The notes under the pieces are model-generated. The model did not search any database. It saw only the letters and a program-made list of their open reading frames with translations, and was not told the origin of the DNA. Position numbers and translations under genes: made by a program. A stretch of DNA of 64,000 nt from Agitococcus lubricus (GTDB lineage Bacteria; Pseudomonadota; Gammaproteobacteria; Pseudomonadales; Moraxellaceae), in the NCBI RefSeq assembly GCF_003051055.1, contig NZ_QAON01000002.1:222869-286868 (forward strand). Direction: 5' to 3'. Positions 46,097 through 56,015 of this stretch are shown here, in pieces (position 1 is the first letter of the stretch; every line of letters begins with the position of its first letter).

Positions 46097-46141
46097 GACT
46101 TGCCAAATCATACCTGTGTTGACTGAGTCAAGGACTATGTG

Positions 46142-46969
46142 ATGTTCCAAAGTTTAATTTCGGTTGCTGAGGCCAAACAATGCTCAGCAGAAGCTATTTT
46201 TGTCGACTGTCGCCATCAATTAAGTGACACCACGTGGGGGGAACGACAATACCATCTCGGTCATATAGCACAAGCACGTTTTGCCCATTTAGACAGAGAC
46301 TTATCATCGCCTGTGATTCAGGGGCAAACAGGACGACACCCTCTACCTACACCTGCGCAACTGAACCTATTTTTTAGCCAGCTTGGTATCCGCCCACAGA
46401 CACAAGTGATTGCTTATGACCAAGACCTTGGTATGTTTGCTGCACGTTTTTGGTGGTTGTTGCGCGCGATGGGACATACTCGGGTTGCGGTTTTAGACGG
46501 TGGTTATCGTGCATGGCTGGCTGAGGGTGGTGCTGTTGAAGCGCACACACCTTGTGTCACACCCTCCGAATTTCTTGGTAAATGGCAAGGCCGTTGTTTA
46601 AGCAGTGCTGAGGTACAAACACGCCTTTATCAACCCCATGTCGCCTTACTCGATGCGAGACAAGCTGAGCGTTTTAGTGGTCAAGAAGAACCCATAGATG
46701 CCAAAGCAGGTCACATTCCTTCCGCGCTGAATATGCCATTTACGGCAAATTGTCAGGATGGGTTTTGGCGAAGTGCCGCCGAGTTACATGCACGTTTTTC
46801 CGCCGTATTACAGCCTGAAGTCATTTGTTATTGTGGGTCGGGTGTCACGGCCTGTCACACTATTTTGGCGATGGTACATGCGCAATTAAACGAGCCCTAT
46901 TTATATGCAGGCTCATGGAGTGAGTGGATTACAGACGAGCGTCGGCCAATAGCGCGTGAGACAGGTTGA
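46142..46969 (+). CDS. sseA: 3-mercaptopyruvate/thiosulfate sulfurtransferase
   Basis: The 275-residue enzyme has two rhodanese domains. The N-terminal half includes FVDCRHQLSDTTWGERQYHLGHI and RFWWLLRAMGHTRVAVLDGGYRAWL. The C-terminal half has the active loop CYCGSGVTACHT, with the catalytic cysteine in CGSGVTA. That loop is typical of mercaptopyruvate sulfurtransferases (thiosulfate-preferring enzymes have a basic loop). It moves sulfane sulfur to thiol acceptors or cyanide. The ATG at 46142 has AGGA eight bases upstream. It converges on ispG, with a perfect nine-base stem between. Confidence 0.9.
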   Translation: MFQSLISVAEAKQCSAEAIFVDCRHQLSDTTWGERQYHLGHIAQARFAHLDRDLSSPVIQGQTGRHPLPTPAQLNLFFSQLGIRPQTQVIAYDQDLGMFAARFWWLLRAMGHTRVAVLDGGYRAWLAEGGAVEAHTPCVTPSEFLGKWQGRCLSSAEVQTRLYQPHVALLDARQAERFSGQEEPIDAKAGHIPSALNMPFTANCQDGFWRSAAELHARFSAVLQPEVICYCGSGVTACHTILAMVHAQLNEPYLYAGSWSEWITDERRPIARETG

Positions 46970-46975
46970 TTCCTT

Positions 46976-46998
46976 GCCTGTCAGATACGCTGACAGGC
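46976..46998. terminator. Bidirectional stem between sulfurtransferase gene and ispG
   Basis: GCCTGTCAG-ATACG-CTGACAGGC is a perfect nine-pair hairpin between two convergent stops. There is no T-tract on either side. Confidence 0.6.
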
Positions 46999-47017
46999 CT
47001 TGAGTCTCCCCAAGTGG

Positions 47018-48127
47018 CTACCCTTTGACGATAATTTTGGCTTGTTTTTCTTCTTCTGCCGCGACTTTGGCTCTCACCATGGCTTCAATTTCATCGACCA
47101 ATTTATCCGTTGCAATCAGGTGACTTTTTTCACCATTACGGTATACCAAGCTATTGGGGCTAGCGCCAACGACACCAATGTCGGCCTCTTTAGCTTCGCC
47201 AGGCCCATTAACCTTACAACCGATGACGGATACATCCATTGGGATACGCACATCTTCTAAACGTGCCTCTAAAGCATTCATCACCCGAATGACATCAAAC
47301 TCCTGACGTGAACAGCTTGGGCAGGCAATAAAATTAATGCCATTAGAACGAATACCTAAGGCTTTTAAGATATCAAAACCCACTTTCACTTCATCTTCGG
47401 GTTCAGCCGCTAAAGAAATACGAATCGTATCCCCAATACCGTCTAACAACAAACCGCCCAAGGCAATCGCTGACTTGACAGTGCCTGACCTAAAAACGCC
47501 CGCTTCTGTCACGCCTAAATGCAAAGGCTGTTCGATTTGTGCGGACAACAAACGATAGGCATCTAAGGTCAAAAAAACGTTTGAGGCTTTGACACTGACT
47601 TTGAATTCTTGAAAGTCTAAACGGTCTAAAATATCAATATGGCGCATGGCCGACTCTAATAGGGCTTCACCTGTGGGTTCGCCATATTTTTTTTGCAAAT
47701 CTTTTTCTAAAGACCCTGCATTGACGCCAATCCGAATTGACAAACCTTTATCACGCGCACACGCAACCACTTCACGTACTTTGTCATCCGAACCAATATT
47801 ACCAGGGTTAATCCGTAAACAATCTGCCCCTTTTTCGGCCACAGCTAGGGCAATACGGTGGTCAAAATGAATATCAGCGACTAAAGGGACTTGTACTTGT
47901 TGCCGAATTAAACCAAATGCTTCTGCTGCTTCCATGGAGGGCACAGAGACACGGACAATGTCTGCGCCTGCTAACACACAGCGTTGAATTTGTGCGACGG
48001 TGGCGGCCACATCACAGGTATCGGTATTGGTCATGGTTTGCACACTGATGGGTGCATCGCCCCCTACATACACAGAGCCAACACGAATTTTACGCGTCAC
48101 ACGACGTTTAATAGGCGAAATATGCAT
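47018..48127 (-). CDS. ispG: 4-hydroxy-3-methylbut-2-enyl diphosphate synthase IspG (GcpE)
   Basis: IspG carries out the [4Fe-4S]-dependent penultimate step of the MEP isoprenoid pathway. The 369-residue chain begins [33 protein letters not shown]. It has the cluster cysteines in [15 protein letters not shown] and [19 protein letters not shown], and a TIM barrel between. It starts two bases after the rodZ stop, so the two are co-transcribed as in most gammaproteobacteria. The need for Fe-S clusters links it to the nearby isc operon. Confidence 0.98.
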   Translation of the reverse strand: MHISPIKRRVTRKIRVGSVYVGGDAPISVQTMTNTDTCDVAATVAQIQRCVLAGADIVRVSVPSMEAAEAFGLIRQQVQVPLVADIHFDHRIALAVAEKGADCLRINPGNIGSDDKVREVVACARDKGLSIRIGVNAGSLEKDLQKKYGEPTGEALLESAMRHIDILDRLDFQEFKVSVKASNVFLTLDAYRLLSAQIEQPLHLGVTEAGVFRSGTVKSAIALGGLLLDGIGDTIRISLAAEPEDEVKVGFDILKALGIRSNGINFIACPSCSRQEFDVIRVMNALEARLEDVRIPMDVSVIGCKVNGPGEAKEADIGVVGASPNSLVYRNGEKSHLIATDKLVDEIEAMVRAKVAAEEEKQAKIIVKG

Positions 48128-48129
48128 TC

Positions 48130-48957
48130 TTACCTCGATAAGCGAAAATTAACTGCACCGTTTACAGTGTAGGGTTTCAAATCTATGGTTTTGTCATTAA
48201 ATCTAAATTCGACAGCCGACGCTTGGCTCAGCTCAATACTAAATGGGGATTCGCCCGTTACCACTAAACTATCGCCTGCTTTTTTGTGGCCATTTGCCAA
48301 TTCTTTGCCACTGGCATCACGAATCACCACCAAGGACGTTTCACGAAAGCGCAGGTCTAACGTATCTATCGCTTGTGCCGTCGTGGTGGTGTTAGGAAGA
48401 CTGATGGTGTTTTCGCTCATCACTGCGGGGACAGGACTGGCGGTAGAGCGCTGCGCTTGCTGCCATGCATAATTCAGTCGCGCCATTAAGGTATTTGATT
48501 GACTAAGCACACTGATGAGCAGCACTAAGGAGAAAATAATAACGATTGGTTTGAGAGGAATTTTTTTGTGTGGACGCGCCCATTTTACCCGCGGAGCAGG
48601 TTTAGTGATATGTTGTGGTAACTTAGGAAAAGGAATATGTTCACGCGGGCTACGTGATGGCGGTTGACCACGGTCGGCCACATAGTACTCGTCAAAACGC
48701 GCCAACATATCCTCAACCGGTAGGGATAATAATTGTGCATACTGACGCAAATAGCCGCGTATAAATACCGCTTCGGGTAAAGCCGCATAATCATCAGCTT
48801 CGAGTTGTTCGATGATACGGGGTAAAATTTTTAGTGTTTGACACACATCGGCTACCGTCAGACCTTGCTGCTCGCGGGCTTGCTTTAGGCGAGCGCCTGG
48901 CCTAAAGGCTAAATAGGCACTTTGGTTAATCGCTGTTTTGCTACTTTGATGCTCCAT
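48130..48957 (-). CDS. rodZ: RodZ cytoskeleton-associated membrane protein
   Basis: RodZ couples MreB filaments to the cell-wall elongation machinery. The 275-residue chain has a cytosolic helix-turn-helix at about 20-85 ([33 protein letters not shown]), a basic juxtamembrane stretch, one membrane span ([14 protein letters not shown]) and a periplasmic DUF4115 beta domain ([24 protein letters not shown]). Order and spacing between pilW and ispG are standard. Confidence 0.95.
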   Translation of the reverse strand: MEHQSSKTAINQSAYLAFRPGARLKQAREQQGLTVADVCQTLKILPRIIEQLEADDYAALPEAVFIRGYLRQYAQLLSLPVEDMLARFDEYYVADRGQPPSRSPREHIPFPKLPQHITKPAPRVKWARPHKKIPLKPIVIIFSLVLLISVLSQSNTLMARLNYAWQQAQRSTASPVPAVMSENTISLPNTTTTAQAIDTLDLRFRETSLVVIRDASGKELANGHKKAGDSLVVTGESPFSIELSQASAVEFRFNDKTIDLKPYTVNGAVNFRLSR

Positions 48958-48997
48958 ACATGCTCCCGCCGCGTCGTCTGTACAGCATGCAACTTAT

Positions 48998-49801
48998 TTA
49001 TCTACCCTGAGTCAAGGAGTCTAAATACGCCTTGTATTCATTGGTATTGGCAAATTGCCGTTTTAACACAGACTCATAATTTGCTAAAGCAATGTCATCA
49101 TTATTTTGACGTGCCAAACGAATGCCTAACCATAAACTACGTGCAGTTTGTGGCGCACTACCTAGCACTTTCACAAAACGTTGATAATAATTTTGGGCGG
49201 TGGCGTAGTCTTTTGCATCAAACGCCAATGTCGCCAGCTCCAATAATGCCTCTAAGGAGCGGGCATTCATGCGTAACACCCGTTCAAAAGCATTTTTCGC
49301 TTTGGCAGTATCGTTGAGTAACAAAGCGGTTTGCCCCAAATACACTAAGGCAATATCACGGCGCTCATAACCCAAATCATTGGCGGCGGCACTAAACTGC
49401 TCAATCGCATCTTTATAACGCTTTAAGCGAACCAACAATACACCATAATTATTATGCGCTTGTGAGTAATCTGAACGTAAATTAATGGCTTTACGGTAAT
49501 ATTGCTCGGCATCGGCAAAGGCTTCGTCACGCTCTAACAAAGCGCCCATAATATTATGGGCTTCGGGCGATTTGGGGTCTAACTCTAAGGCTTTTTTGAG
49601 CTGCTGCTGTGCCAACTCCAGTTGATTTTTTTGTAAATATTCGGCGGCAAGTGCGGTTCTGGCTTTTGAGCTGGCCACAGGGTCTGCTTTGCGTTGATTA
49701 GGAAACTCTTGTACGGTACAAGCAGACAAACTCAGTGTCAGTAAGATACTGGCGGCTATTAAACCACTACGTTGTCTCAATAAGGTATACACCATCTTCA
49801 T
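48998..49801 (-). CDS. pilW: Type IV pilus biogenesis/stability lipoprotein PilW (PilF)
   Basis: The 267-residue outer-membrane lipoprotein (lipobox LSAC near residue 28) has six TPR repeats, such as ALELDPKSPEAHNIMGALLERDEAFADAEQYYRKAINL and RSDYSQAHNNYGVLLVRLKRYKDAIEQF. It pilots the PilQ secretin to the outer membrane. The first of two close ATGs is used (49801), with GAG about ten bases upstream. It indicates type IV pili and twitching. It lies between rlmN and rodZ with 40-base gaps on both sides, in one operon. Confidence 0.94.
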   Translation of the reverse strand: MKMVYTLLRQRSGLIAASILLTLSLSACTVQEFPNQRKADPVASSKARTALAAEYLQKNQLELAQQQLKKALELDPKSPEAHNIMGALLERDEAFADAEQYYRKAINLRSDYSQAHNNYGVLLVRLKRYKDAIEQFSAAANDLGYERRDIALVYLGQTALLLNDTAKAKNAFERVLRMNARSLEALLELATLAFDAKDYATAQNYYQRFVKVLGSAPQTARSLWLGIRLARQNNDDIALANYESVLKRQFANTNEYKAYLDSLTQGR

Positions 49802-49843
49802 ACTATATTGCTCGTCGTATCACTATCTAAAATGGGCAGACCT

Positions 49844-51019
49844 TTATTGGCCACTGCGTATAATTTCGCCTGCTTTGAGTTTTTGTTGCCAACGCTCGGC
49901 ACGACGGGTACGGTCTTGTACTTTACCCACCAATTGACCACACGCGGCATCAATATCATCGCCACGGGTGGTACGAATGGTACAAATAAAACCTGCTTCG
50001 GTCAGCATACGTTGAAAAGCCAAAATCTCATGGCGCGGCGTACAGTCGTAAGGCGCATGTGGGAATGGATTAAATGGAATTAAGTTAATTTTACTCGGTA
50101 CATCTTTGAGCAATTTAATTAACTGTTTCGCATGTTCGGCTTGGTCATTCACCCCTGCCAACATGACATACTCCATGGTAATTTTACGACGACCACCTTC
50201 TTCGCCCTGAAACTTCGCCAAAAAGCGGCGGCAAGCTGCCGTTAATTCGGCCAAAGGATATTTTTTATTGATGGGTACTAGCTCATTACGTAACTCATCA
50301 TTTGGGGCATGCAAGGAGACGGCTAATGAGACATCAATGACTTCTGACAGTTTATCCATCATCGGCACAATACCCGACGTAGACAACGTGACCCGACGCT
50401 TAGATAAGCCATAGGCATAGTCATCTAACATCAACTCCATCGCAGGGACAACGGCATCAAAGTTTAATAAGGGTTCGCCCATGCCCATCATCACGACATT
50501 AGTAATCGCACGCTCACGGCTATCATAGTCTTGATTTTCTTCAAAATACGAACGATTAGCGACCCAGACTTGCCCAATAATTTCCGCCAAACTCAAATCA
50601 CGCTGAAAGCCCTGTTTGCCTGTAGAACAAAAACTACAGTCCAAGGCGCAACCAACCTGCGAAGAGACACACAAGGTTTTGCGGTCGCCATCGGCAGGAA
50701 TTAATACCGTTTCGACCATGCTGTTATTGCCAACGTCTAAAACCCACTTGCGTGTACCATCATTAGAAAACTCTTTGTAAACCACTTTGGGAGGACGAAT
50801 TTCGGCAATCTCTGCTAATTTACTACGTAGCGCTTTGGAGACGTTGCTCATCTCATCAAAATTATCCACCCCCAGTTGATGAATCCATTTAATCACTTGC
50901 GCCGCTCTAAATTTCTTTTCACCAATACTGACAAAAAACGCTTCCATTTGCGTCCGTGTCATGCCAAGTAAATTAATTTTTTCAGAGGTTGACGAAGTGT
51001 CAGATACAGCAGGATTCAT
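49844..51019 (-). CDS. rlmN: Dual-specificity RNA methyltransferase RlmN
   Basis: RlmN is a radical SAM enzyme that methylates C2 of A2503 in 23S rRNA and A37 in some tRNAs. The 391-residue chain has the cluster motif [11 protein letters not shown], the [10 protein letters not shown] block and the catalytic cysteine in DIDAACGQL near the C-terminus. It begins the rlmN-pilW-rodZ-ispG run downstream of ndk. The ATG at 51019 is the usual start region. Confidence 0.97.
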   Translation of the reverse strand: MNPAVSDTSSTSEKINLLGMTRTQMEAFFVSIGEKKFRAAQVIKWIHQLGVDNFDEMSNVSKALRSKLAEIAEIRPPKVVYKEFSNDGTRKWVLDVGNNSMVETVLIPADGDRKTLCVSSQVGCALDCSFCSTGKQGFQRDLSLAEIIGQVWVANRSYFEENQDYDSRERAITNVVMMGMGEPLLNFDAVVPAMELMLDDYAYGLSKRRVTLSTSGIVPMMDKLSEVIDVSLAVSLHAPNDELRNELVPINKKYPLAELTAACRRFLAKFQGEEGGRRKITMEYVMLAGVNDQAEHAKQLIKLLKDVPSKINLIPFNPFPHAPYDCTPRHEILAFQRMLTEAGFICTIRTTRGDDIDAACGQLVGKVQDRTRRAERWQQKLKAGEIIRSGQ

Positions 51020-51066
51020 AAGGACAACCGCAGCAAGTAGAGCAGGTAAAGAGAGACAATTTTAGC

Positions 51067-51096
51067 ATAAAAACAAAGGGCGCAATCATGCGCCCT
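51067..51096 (-). terminator. Rho-independent terminator after ndk
   Basis: On the minus strand AGGGCGCA-TGAT-TGCGCCCT forms an eight-pair stem followed by TTGTTTTTA. It lies between ndk and rlmN and should separate or attenuate the two. Confidence 0.88.
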
Positions 51097-51116
51097 GTTC
51101 GCCACATTAAAATGAA

Positions 51117-51548
51117 TTAACGTGTACGTGGTGCAATTTCAGTTGCGCTGAAGAAATACGCAATTTCACGCGCTGCTGAGGCTTCGGAGTCAGAGCCGTG
51201 TACTGCATTTTCGTCGATAGAGGATGCAAAATCAGCACGAATTGTACCAGCCGCTGCATTTTTAGGGTTAGTTGCACCCATAATATCGCGGTGCTTTAAT
51301 ACAGCGCCTTCACCTTCTAAAACTTGTACAATCACTGGACCAGACGTCATAAAAGCCACTAAATCAGCAAAGAAACCGCGCTCTTTGTGTTCAGCATAAA
51401 AGCCTTCGGCTTCGGCTTTAGATAAATGCTTCATTTTAGCGGCAACGATTTGTAAACCAGCGCCTTCAAAACGGCTATAAATTTGACCAATCACGTTTTT
51501 GGCAACGGCATCGGGCTTGATGATAGATAAAGTACGTTCAATCGCCAT
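51117..51548 (-). CDS. ndk: Nucleoside diphosphate kinase
   Basis: Ndk balances nucleoside triphosphates by a ping-pong phosphotransfer. The 143-residue chain has [13 protein letters not shown] near the N-terminus and the phospho-histidine at 117 in NAVHGSDS, so the enzyme should be active. It ends in a strong terminator and is preceded by iscX in the same direction. Confidence 0.98.
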   Translation of the reverse strand: MAIERTLSIIKPDAVAKNVIGQIYSRFEGAGLQIVAAKMKHLSKAEAEGFYAEHKERGFFADLVAFMTSGPVIVQVLEGEGAVLKHRDIMGATNPKNAAAGTIRADFASSIDENAVHGSDSEASAAREIAYFFSATEIAPRTR

Positions 51549-51703
51549 GATAAACTCCTGAAACTGACAAGGGTTGGAAATAATGACCGTGGTTGTGTCG
51601 GTTTTTTATCAAAAATACCCACACACGGATTTATAAAAGTCGGGGCGCGATTATACGCAGGTTTTGTCAGATTGGCACGACAAAACATGACATGACCGTA
51701 AAA

Positions 51704-51904
51704 TTAGTCCGCCTCTTCCAACCAACACATTTGGATGGCTTCCAAAATCTTTTCGCCACAATGTTTGGGGTCATCATCAAAGTTTGGTAGTGCCATCACC
51801 CAATTAAACAGGTCAGTAAAGCGAATCGTTTTAGGGTCTACGTCTGGATGTGCCTCTATTAAATCTAAGGCAATATCACGCGAATCTGTCCATTTTAGGC
51901 TCAT
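51704..51904 (-). CDS. iscX: Fe-S assembly protein IscX
   Basis: IscX is a small acidic regulator that binds IscS and iron. The 66-residue product (the E. coli length) begins [31 protein letters not shown] and continues [14 protein letters not shown], the family core. The ATG at 51904 has GGAG eight bases upstream; an in-frame TTG at 51922 was rejected. It is separated from fdx by 361 bases, unlike the usual tight linkage. Confidence 0.96.
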   Translation of the reverse strand: MSLKWTDSRDIALDLIEAHPDVDPKTIRFTDLFNWVMALPNFDDDPKHCGEKILEAIQMCWLEEAD

Positions 51905-52262
51905 CGAAGTTACTCCAATCAAATGCTAGCCCTTGATAAGAGCGAGGTTGTCAGTAGCTGACTTAATCCCGCGCTAAGGTCTGTTGACGTTTGGCGTGTG
52001 AGCCGCGTTGCTGATAAACATTGACTCAGGCAAGGCACAAAACGCTGTTAATAGTCGTTCTATTGACAAGTGTTGTCACGCAGAATGAGTCAATTTTTAA
52101 CGTAACCCAAAGGGAAAGAACGATTTTTTGAGGCGACTTTGTTGTTCATCGCTTAGTTGGAATCACCAAATCACGTGCTTCACGCCGCGTATCCTCTAAA
52201 AAATAGTCTCTTTCGCAACCACAATCAAAATGTCAACAGCCCCTAAATTAGGGGAATAAAAA
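51905..52262. other. Unusually long gap between fdx and iscX
   Basis: This 358-base stretch lies between two genes that normally adjoin. CCCCTAAATTAGGGG at 52240-52254 is a small palindrome right after fdx and could be a weak terminator. I see no open frame or IS remnant; iscX may have its own promoter here. Confidence 0.45.
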
Positions 52263-52601
52263 TTAATGCTTTTCCGACGCATGGTTAATCGTATATTTAG
52301 GAATTTCGACCACGACATCTTCATCGGCAATCACCGCCTGACACGATAATCGAGAGTCGGGTTCTAAACCCCATGCTTTATCGAGCATATCGGCTTCTAA
52401 ATCATCCATTTCATTCAAACTTTCCATGCCTTCTCGAATAATCACATGGCACGTGGTACAGGCACACACCATATCGCAGGCATGTTCTAACTCCAGACCT
52501 GCACGTAAAGCAGCCGCACAAATGCTTTCACCTGTTTCTGCTTCAACCACTGCACCGTCAGGACAAATGACTTGATGTGGTAAAAAAATAATATTTGGCA
52601 T
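52263..52601 (-). CDS. fdx: [2Fe-2S] ferredoxin Fdx
   Basis: Fdx supplies electrons for Fe-S cluster assembly. The 112-residue chain has ISC-type ferredoxin cysteines in HACDMVCACTTCHVII and a distal LSCQ. The ATG at 52601 is two bases after the hscA stop with GGGAG upstream; a GTG at 52613 would lie inside hscA. Confidence 0.96.
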   Translation of the reverse strand: MPNIIFLPHQVICPDGAVVEAETGESICAAALRAGLELEHACDMVCACTTCHVIIREGMESLNEMDDLEADMLDKAWGLEPDSRLSCQAVIADEDVVVEIPKYTINHASEKH

Positions 52602-52603
52602 AA

Positions 52604-54457
52604 TTACTCCCACTCACTCAGCTTATGACCACTCAAAGCCTCATGAATATGTTGATTCATACGACGTGCTGCAAAGGCATCTGATAAGGGCACCAATGCT
52701 AAACGTGCTTTTTCAATAATGTGGCGTTGGCTAGACCCTAAGGCAATATCTAGATGTTTAATCGCTTCTTGTAGCGTACTTAACTCGCCTTCACATAATA
52801 ATTTGGCATCTTCACGTAATGCAGCGCGAATGGCTTCTAATAATTGCTGACTTTCGATTTTTTCTTCGTGCAAGGCACGTGCTTGTTTATCGGCTTCGGC
52901 AGACTGATAAGACTCTGTCAATAAGCGACTGATATCTTGTTCGTTTAAGCCATAAGACGGCTTGACCATAATTTCACTTTTTTGGCCTGTACTCATTTCA
53001 GTGGCACTGACACTGAGTAAGCCATCCGCATCCACTTGAAATACCACACGAATACGCGCAGCACCTGCAACCATAGGGGGGATACCTGTTAAGGTAAAAC
53101 GTGCTAAAGAGCGGCAATCTTGCACCAACTCACGCTCACCTTGCAGCACATGAATACTCATCGCTGTTTGGCCATCTTTGAAGGTCGTAAACTCTTGTAC
53201 ACGTGTGACAGGAATGACCGTATTACGCGGAATGACTTTTTCAACCAAGCCCCCCATTGTCTCTAGACCTAACGACAACGGAATGACGTCTAGCAACAAC
53301 ATGTCAGCATCGGGTTTATTACCCACTAAAATATCGGCTTGAATGGCTGCACCAATCGCGACGACACGGTCTGGGTCAATCGAGGTCAGGGGTTGACGAC
53401 CAAAAAACTCAGCCACTTTTTCGCGAACTAAGGGCACACGGGTCGAACCCCCCACCATCACTACTTCTAAAATATCACGGCTTGTTAACTGGGCATCCCG
53501 TAGAGCACGTTTGCAGACTCGTAAGGCTTTTTCTACTAAAGGGGCAATCAGTGTATTAAATTGCGCTCGTTGCAAGTCACCTTGCCATTCAGCTAAATCA
53601 ATATATGCACAAGATTGGTGAGTTAATGCCTCTTTGGCCTGACAAGCCGCCATCATTAATGCACGCTGTTGGCTAGGACTTGGCTCGGCTAACTGCGCTT
53701 GCTGCATCAACCATAATGCAATCGCACGGTCAAAATCATCGCCACCTAAAGCGGCATCGCCACCTGTGGCCAAAACTTCAAAAACGCCTTTATGTAAACG
53801 TAATAGTGAAATATCAAAGGTACCGCCACCTAAGTCAAAAATAGCATGTATCCCTTCTGCTCCTTGGTCTAAACCATAGGCTACGGCTGCCGCTGTTGGT
53901 TCGCTTAATAAGCGTAAAACAGGCAAGCCTGCTAAATTGGCGGCATCACGCGTCGCTTGCCGTTGTGCTTCATCAAAATAAGCAGGAACGGTAATGACTG
54001 CTCCCTTTAAGTCACCGCCCAAGGTGCGTTCGGCACGTTGTTTTAAGGTCGCCAAAATATCGGCTGATACTTCAACGGGTGTTTTATCGCCTTGTACCGT
54101 GACAAACGCTGGCATACCTTCTTGACTGGGTCGAAATTGATAGACAAACTCTGAACCCAAACGCTTTTGGTCGGCCAAACCACGTCCCATCAATCGCTTG
54201 ACTGAAATAATCGTATTGTGTGGGTCTTCGGTTGCCGCCGCTTTGGCTTGTTCCCCGACAATCTTGCTGCCATCGGCCAAATAACGCACAACGGAGGGTA
54301 AAAGATGTTGACCTTGCTCATTGGCTAAGGTACTCGCTAAACCTGAACGCACGGTCGCCACTAAGGAATTGGTCGTACCCAAATCAATACCAACAGCAAG
54401 ACGATGTTGATGCGGGGCTTGGCTTTGTCCAGGTTCAGCAATTTGAAGTAAGGCCAT
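52604..54457 (-). CDS. hscA: Fe-S assembly chaperone HscA (Hsp70 type)
   Basis: HscA is a specialised Hsp70 that binds the LPPVK motif of IscU and drives cluster transfer by ATP hydrolysis. The 617-residue chain has the nucleotide-binding signatures [15 protein letters not shown] and [14 protein letters not shown], and [13 protein letters not shown], then a substrate domain. Length agrees with E. coli HscA (616). It follows hscB after 96 bases. Confidence 0.98.
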   Translation of the reverse strand: MALLQIAEPGQSQAPHQHRLAVGIDLGTTNSLVATVRSGLASTLANEQGQHLLPSVVRYLADGSKIVGEQAKAAATEDPHNTIISVKRLMGRGLADQKRLGSEFVYQFRPSQEGMPAFVTVQGDKTPVEVSADILATLKQRAERTLGGDLKGAVITVPAYFDEAQRQATRDAANLAGLPVLRLLSEPTAAAVAYGLDQGAEGIHAIFDLGGGTFDISLLRLHKGVFEVLATGGDAALGGDDFDRAIALWLMQQAQLAEPSPSQQRALMMAACQAKEALTHQSCAYIDLAEWQGDLQRAQFNTLIAPLVEKALRVCKRALRDAQLTSRDILEVVMVGGSTRVPLVREKVAEFFGRQPLTSIDPDRVVAIGAAIQADILVGNKPDADMLLLDVIPLSLGLETMGGLVEKVIPRNTVIPVTRVQEFTTFKDGQTAMSIHVLQGERELVQDCRSLARFTLTGIPPMVAGAARIRVVFQVDADGLLSVSATEMSTGQKSEIMVKPSYGLNEQDISRLLTESYQSAEADKQARALHEEKIESQQLLEAIRAALREDAKLLCEGELSTLQEAIKHLDIALGSSQRHIIEKARLALVPLSDAFAARRMNQHIHEALSGHKLSEWE

Positions 54458-54553
54458 AAATTTACTTTGCGTGGCAATCAGAAATAAGATTAGAGTGGTA
54501 CTAGGCGATAGCCAGCATGCCTATGGCACGCCAGAGCTTCAGGCTAATGAAGT

Positions 54554-55084
54554 TTAATCTTCATCATAATAATCTTCATCATCAAAGCGGTCTTCTTGTT
54601 GACGAATATCGAGTAAAAAATTGGACATGAAGTGCATTTTGCGTACGGTATCTTGCGCCTCTGACCAATCTTCATCGTCATAATCCAAGACAAACTCACG
54701 TGCGAGACTGTCTAACCATTCTTCAACTTCCAACCGTAGACTGACGAGTTGTTCGGGACTTTCTGCATCATCCAGTTGCTCGCGTAATTCTAGTTGACTC
54801 ATCAAAAAGTCAGTATCTGCAATACTGGTGTTGAGCGAAATGGGTCTATTGACTAACTCTAATAAATAGCTGGCGCGCTTGACGGGGCTATTTAAGACTT
54901 CGTAGGCCGTATTGAGTTTTGCCGACCACTGCACAGCTTTTTGTTGCTCGTCAGGATTATGAGCAAAACGGTCAGGATGGAATTGACGTTGCAACTCACG
55001 ATAACGGCTTGCCAATACTTCGGCATTGACCTGAAAGCCGATAGGCACATTAAATAAGACAAAATAATTATCGTGAGCTTCCAC
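54554..55084 (-). CDS. hscB: Co-chaperone HscB
   Basis: HscB is a J-domain protein that delivers IscU to HscA. The 176-residue chain has the J-domain HPDRF motif (HPD at 36-38) and a C-terminal IscU-binding helical domain, and it ends in a very acidic tail (EDRFDDEDYYDED). The start is a GTG at 55084. It lies 12 bases after iscA. Confidence 0.95.
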   Translation of the reverse strand: MEAHDNYFVLFNVPIGFQVNAEVLASRYRELQRQFHPDRFAHNPDEQQKAVQWSAKLNTAYEVLNSPVKRASYLLELVNRPISLNTSIADTDFLMSQLELREQLDDAESPEQLVSLRLEVEEWLDSLAREFVLDYDDEDWSEAQDTVRKMHFMSNFLLDIRQQEDRFDDEDYYDED

Positions 55085-55096
55085 AGCGATGTTCTC

Positions 55097-55420
55097 TTAA
55101 ACAGTAAAGGACTCTCCGCAACCACACTCCCCTTTTTGGTTGGGATTGCTGAACTTAAAGCCTTCATTTAAACCTTCTTTGACAAAATCCATTTCTAAAC
55201 CCTCTAAATAAACCAAACTTTTAGGGTCTACAAAGACTTTCACACCATGTGATTCAAATACTTGGTCAGCTTGGTCTGCATTATCGACAAACTCTAACAC
55301 ATAAGCCAGACCAGAACAGCCAGAGACTTTGACTCCGAGACGAATCCCTTCTCCTTTGCCACGATGTTGGATAAAACCAGCTACATGATTGGCAGCAGCA
55401 GGCGTTAGGGTAACAGCCAC
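55097..55420 (-). CDS. iscA: A-type Fe-S carrier IscA
   Basis: IscA is a carrier for iron or Fe-S clusters. The 107-residue chain has the three conserved cysteines in SGCSGLAY and GECGCGESF. It follows iscU after 111 bases that contain a strong hairpin. Confidence 0.97.
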   Translation of the reverse strand: MAVTLTPAAANHVAGFIQHRGKGEGIRLGVKVSGCSGLAYVLEFVDNADQADQVFESHGVKVFVDPKSLVYLEGLEMDFVKEGLNEGFKFSNPNQKGECGCGESFTV

Positions 55421-55497
55421 GATTTTTTCCTCTCAAGAACACTCAGCTTGGTAGAGCTGATACTTAAGTCTTTCAACCTAAGCCTTATTGTCTAACC

Positions 55498-55520
55498 AAG
55501 GGCTTGGTAGACAAGCCCTT
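55498..55520. other. Intercistronic hairpin between iscU and iscA
   Basis: AAGGGCTTG-GTAGA-CAAGCCCTT is a perfect nine-pair stem starting about ten bases after the iscU stop. No T-tract follows, so it may be a processing or stability element rather than a terminator. A smaller CAGCT/AGCTG stem lies at 55444-55459. Confidence 0.6.
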
Positions 55521-55531
55521 AAACTCAGCAC

Positions 55532-55912
55532 TTACTTTTGCTTTTGACGGTAATCTTCAATTGCCGCCTTAATAGCATCTTCTGCCAATACCGAACAATG
55601 GATTTTGACAGGTGGCAAGGCCAATTCTTCGGCAATTTCCGCATTTTTAATGGCTTGAGCTTGGTCTAAGGTTTTACCTTTTAACCATTCGGTCACTAAA
55701 GAGCTAGAAGCAATGGCTGAGCCGCAACCGTAGGTTTTGAAGCGCGCATCTTCAATCACTCCCTCGTCATTGACACGAATCTGTAAACGCATGACATCGC
55801 CACACGCGGGCGCACCCACCATACCTGTGCCAACATGGGTATCTTCTTTATCTAATGTGCCCACATTACGTGGGTTTTCGTAATGATCGATGACTTTTTC
55901 ACTGTAAGCCAT
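55532..55912 (-). CDS. iscU: Fe-S scaffold protein IscU
   Basis: IscU is the scaffold on which clusters are built. The 126-residue chain has its ligands Cys37 (GAPACGDVM), Cys63 (TYGCGSAIAS) and Cys106 (HCSVLAEDA), and the HscA-binding LPPVK motif just before the last. Length is nearly that of E. coli IscU. A palindromic repeat separates it from iscS. Confidence 0.98.
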   Translation of the reverse strand: MAYSEKVIDHYENPRNVGTLDKEDTHVGTGMVGAPACGDVMRLQIRVNDEGVIEDARFKTYGCGSAIASSSLVTEWLKGKTLDQAQAIKNAEIAEELALPPVKIHCSVLAEDAIKAAIEDYRQKQK

Positions 55913-55938
55913 GATGGTATCCTCATCGTAAAAAGTTC

Positions 55939-56010
55939 ACTCCTCTTTAGAGGAGAGTTAGGATGGGGTTTAGCCCGCTCCCTTCCTCCTCCTTAACAAA
56001 GGAGAGGAGT
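55939..56010. repeat. C/G-rich palindromic repeats between iscS and iscU
   Basis: CTCCTCTTTAGAGGAG at 55940-55955 is followed by a GGATGGGGTTTA stretch and then CTCCTTAACAAAGGAG at 55988-56003. The order palindrome, GGNTGGGGTTTA, pyrimidine run, palindrome matches the array between guaB and guaA (26274-26392), which marks one repeat family. Confidence 0.6.
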
Positions 56011-56015
56011 CATTG

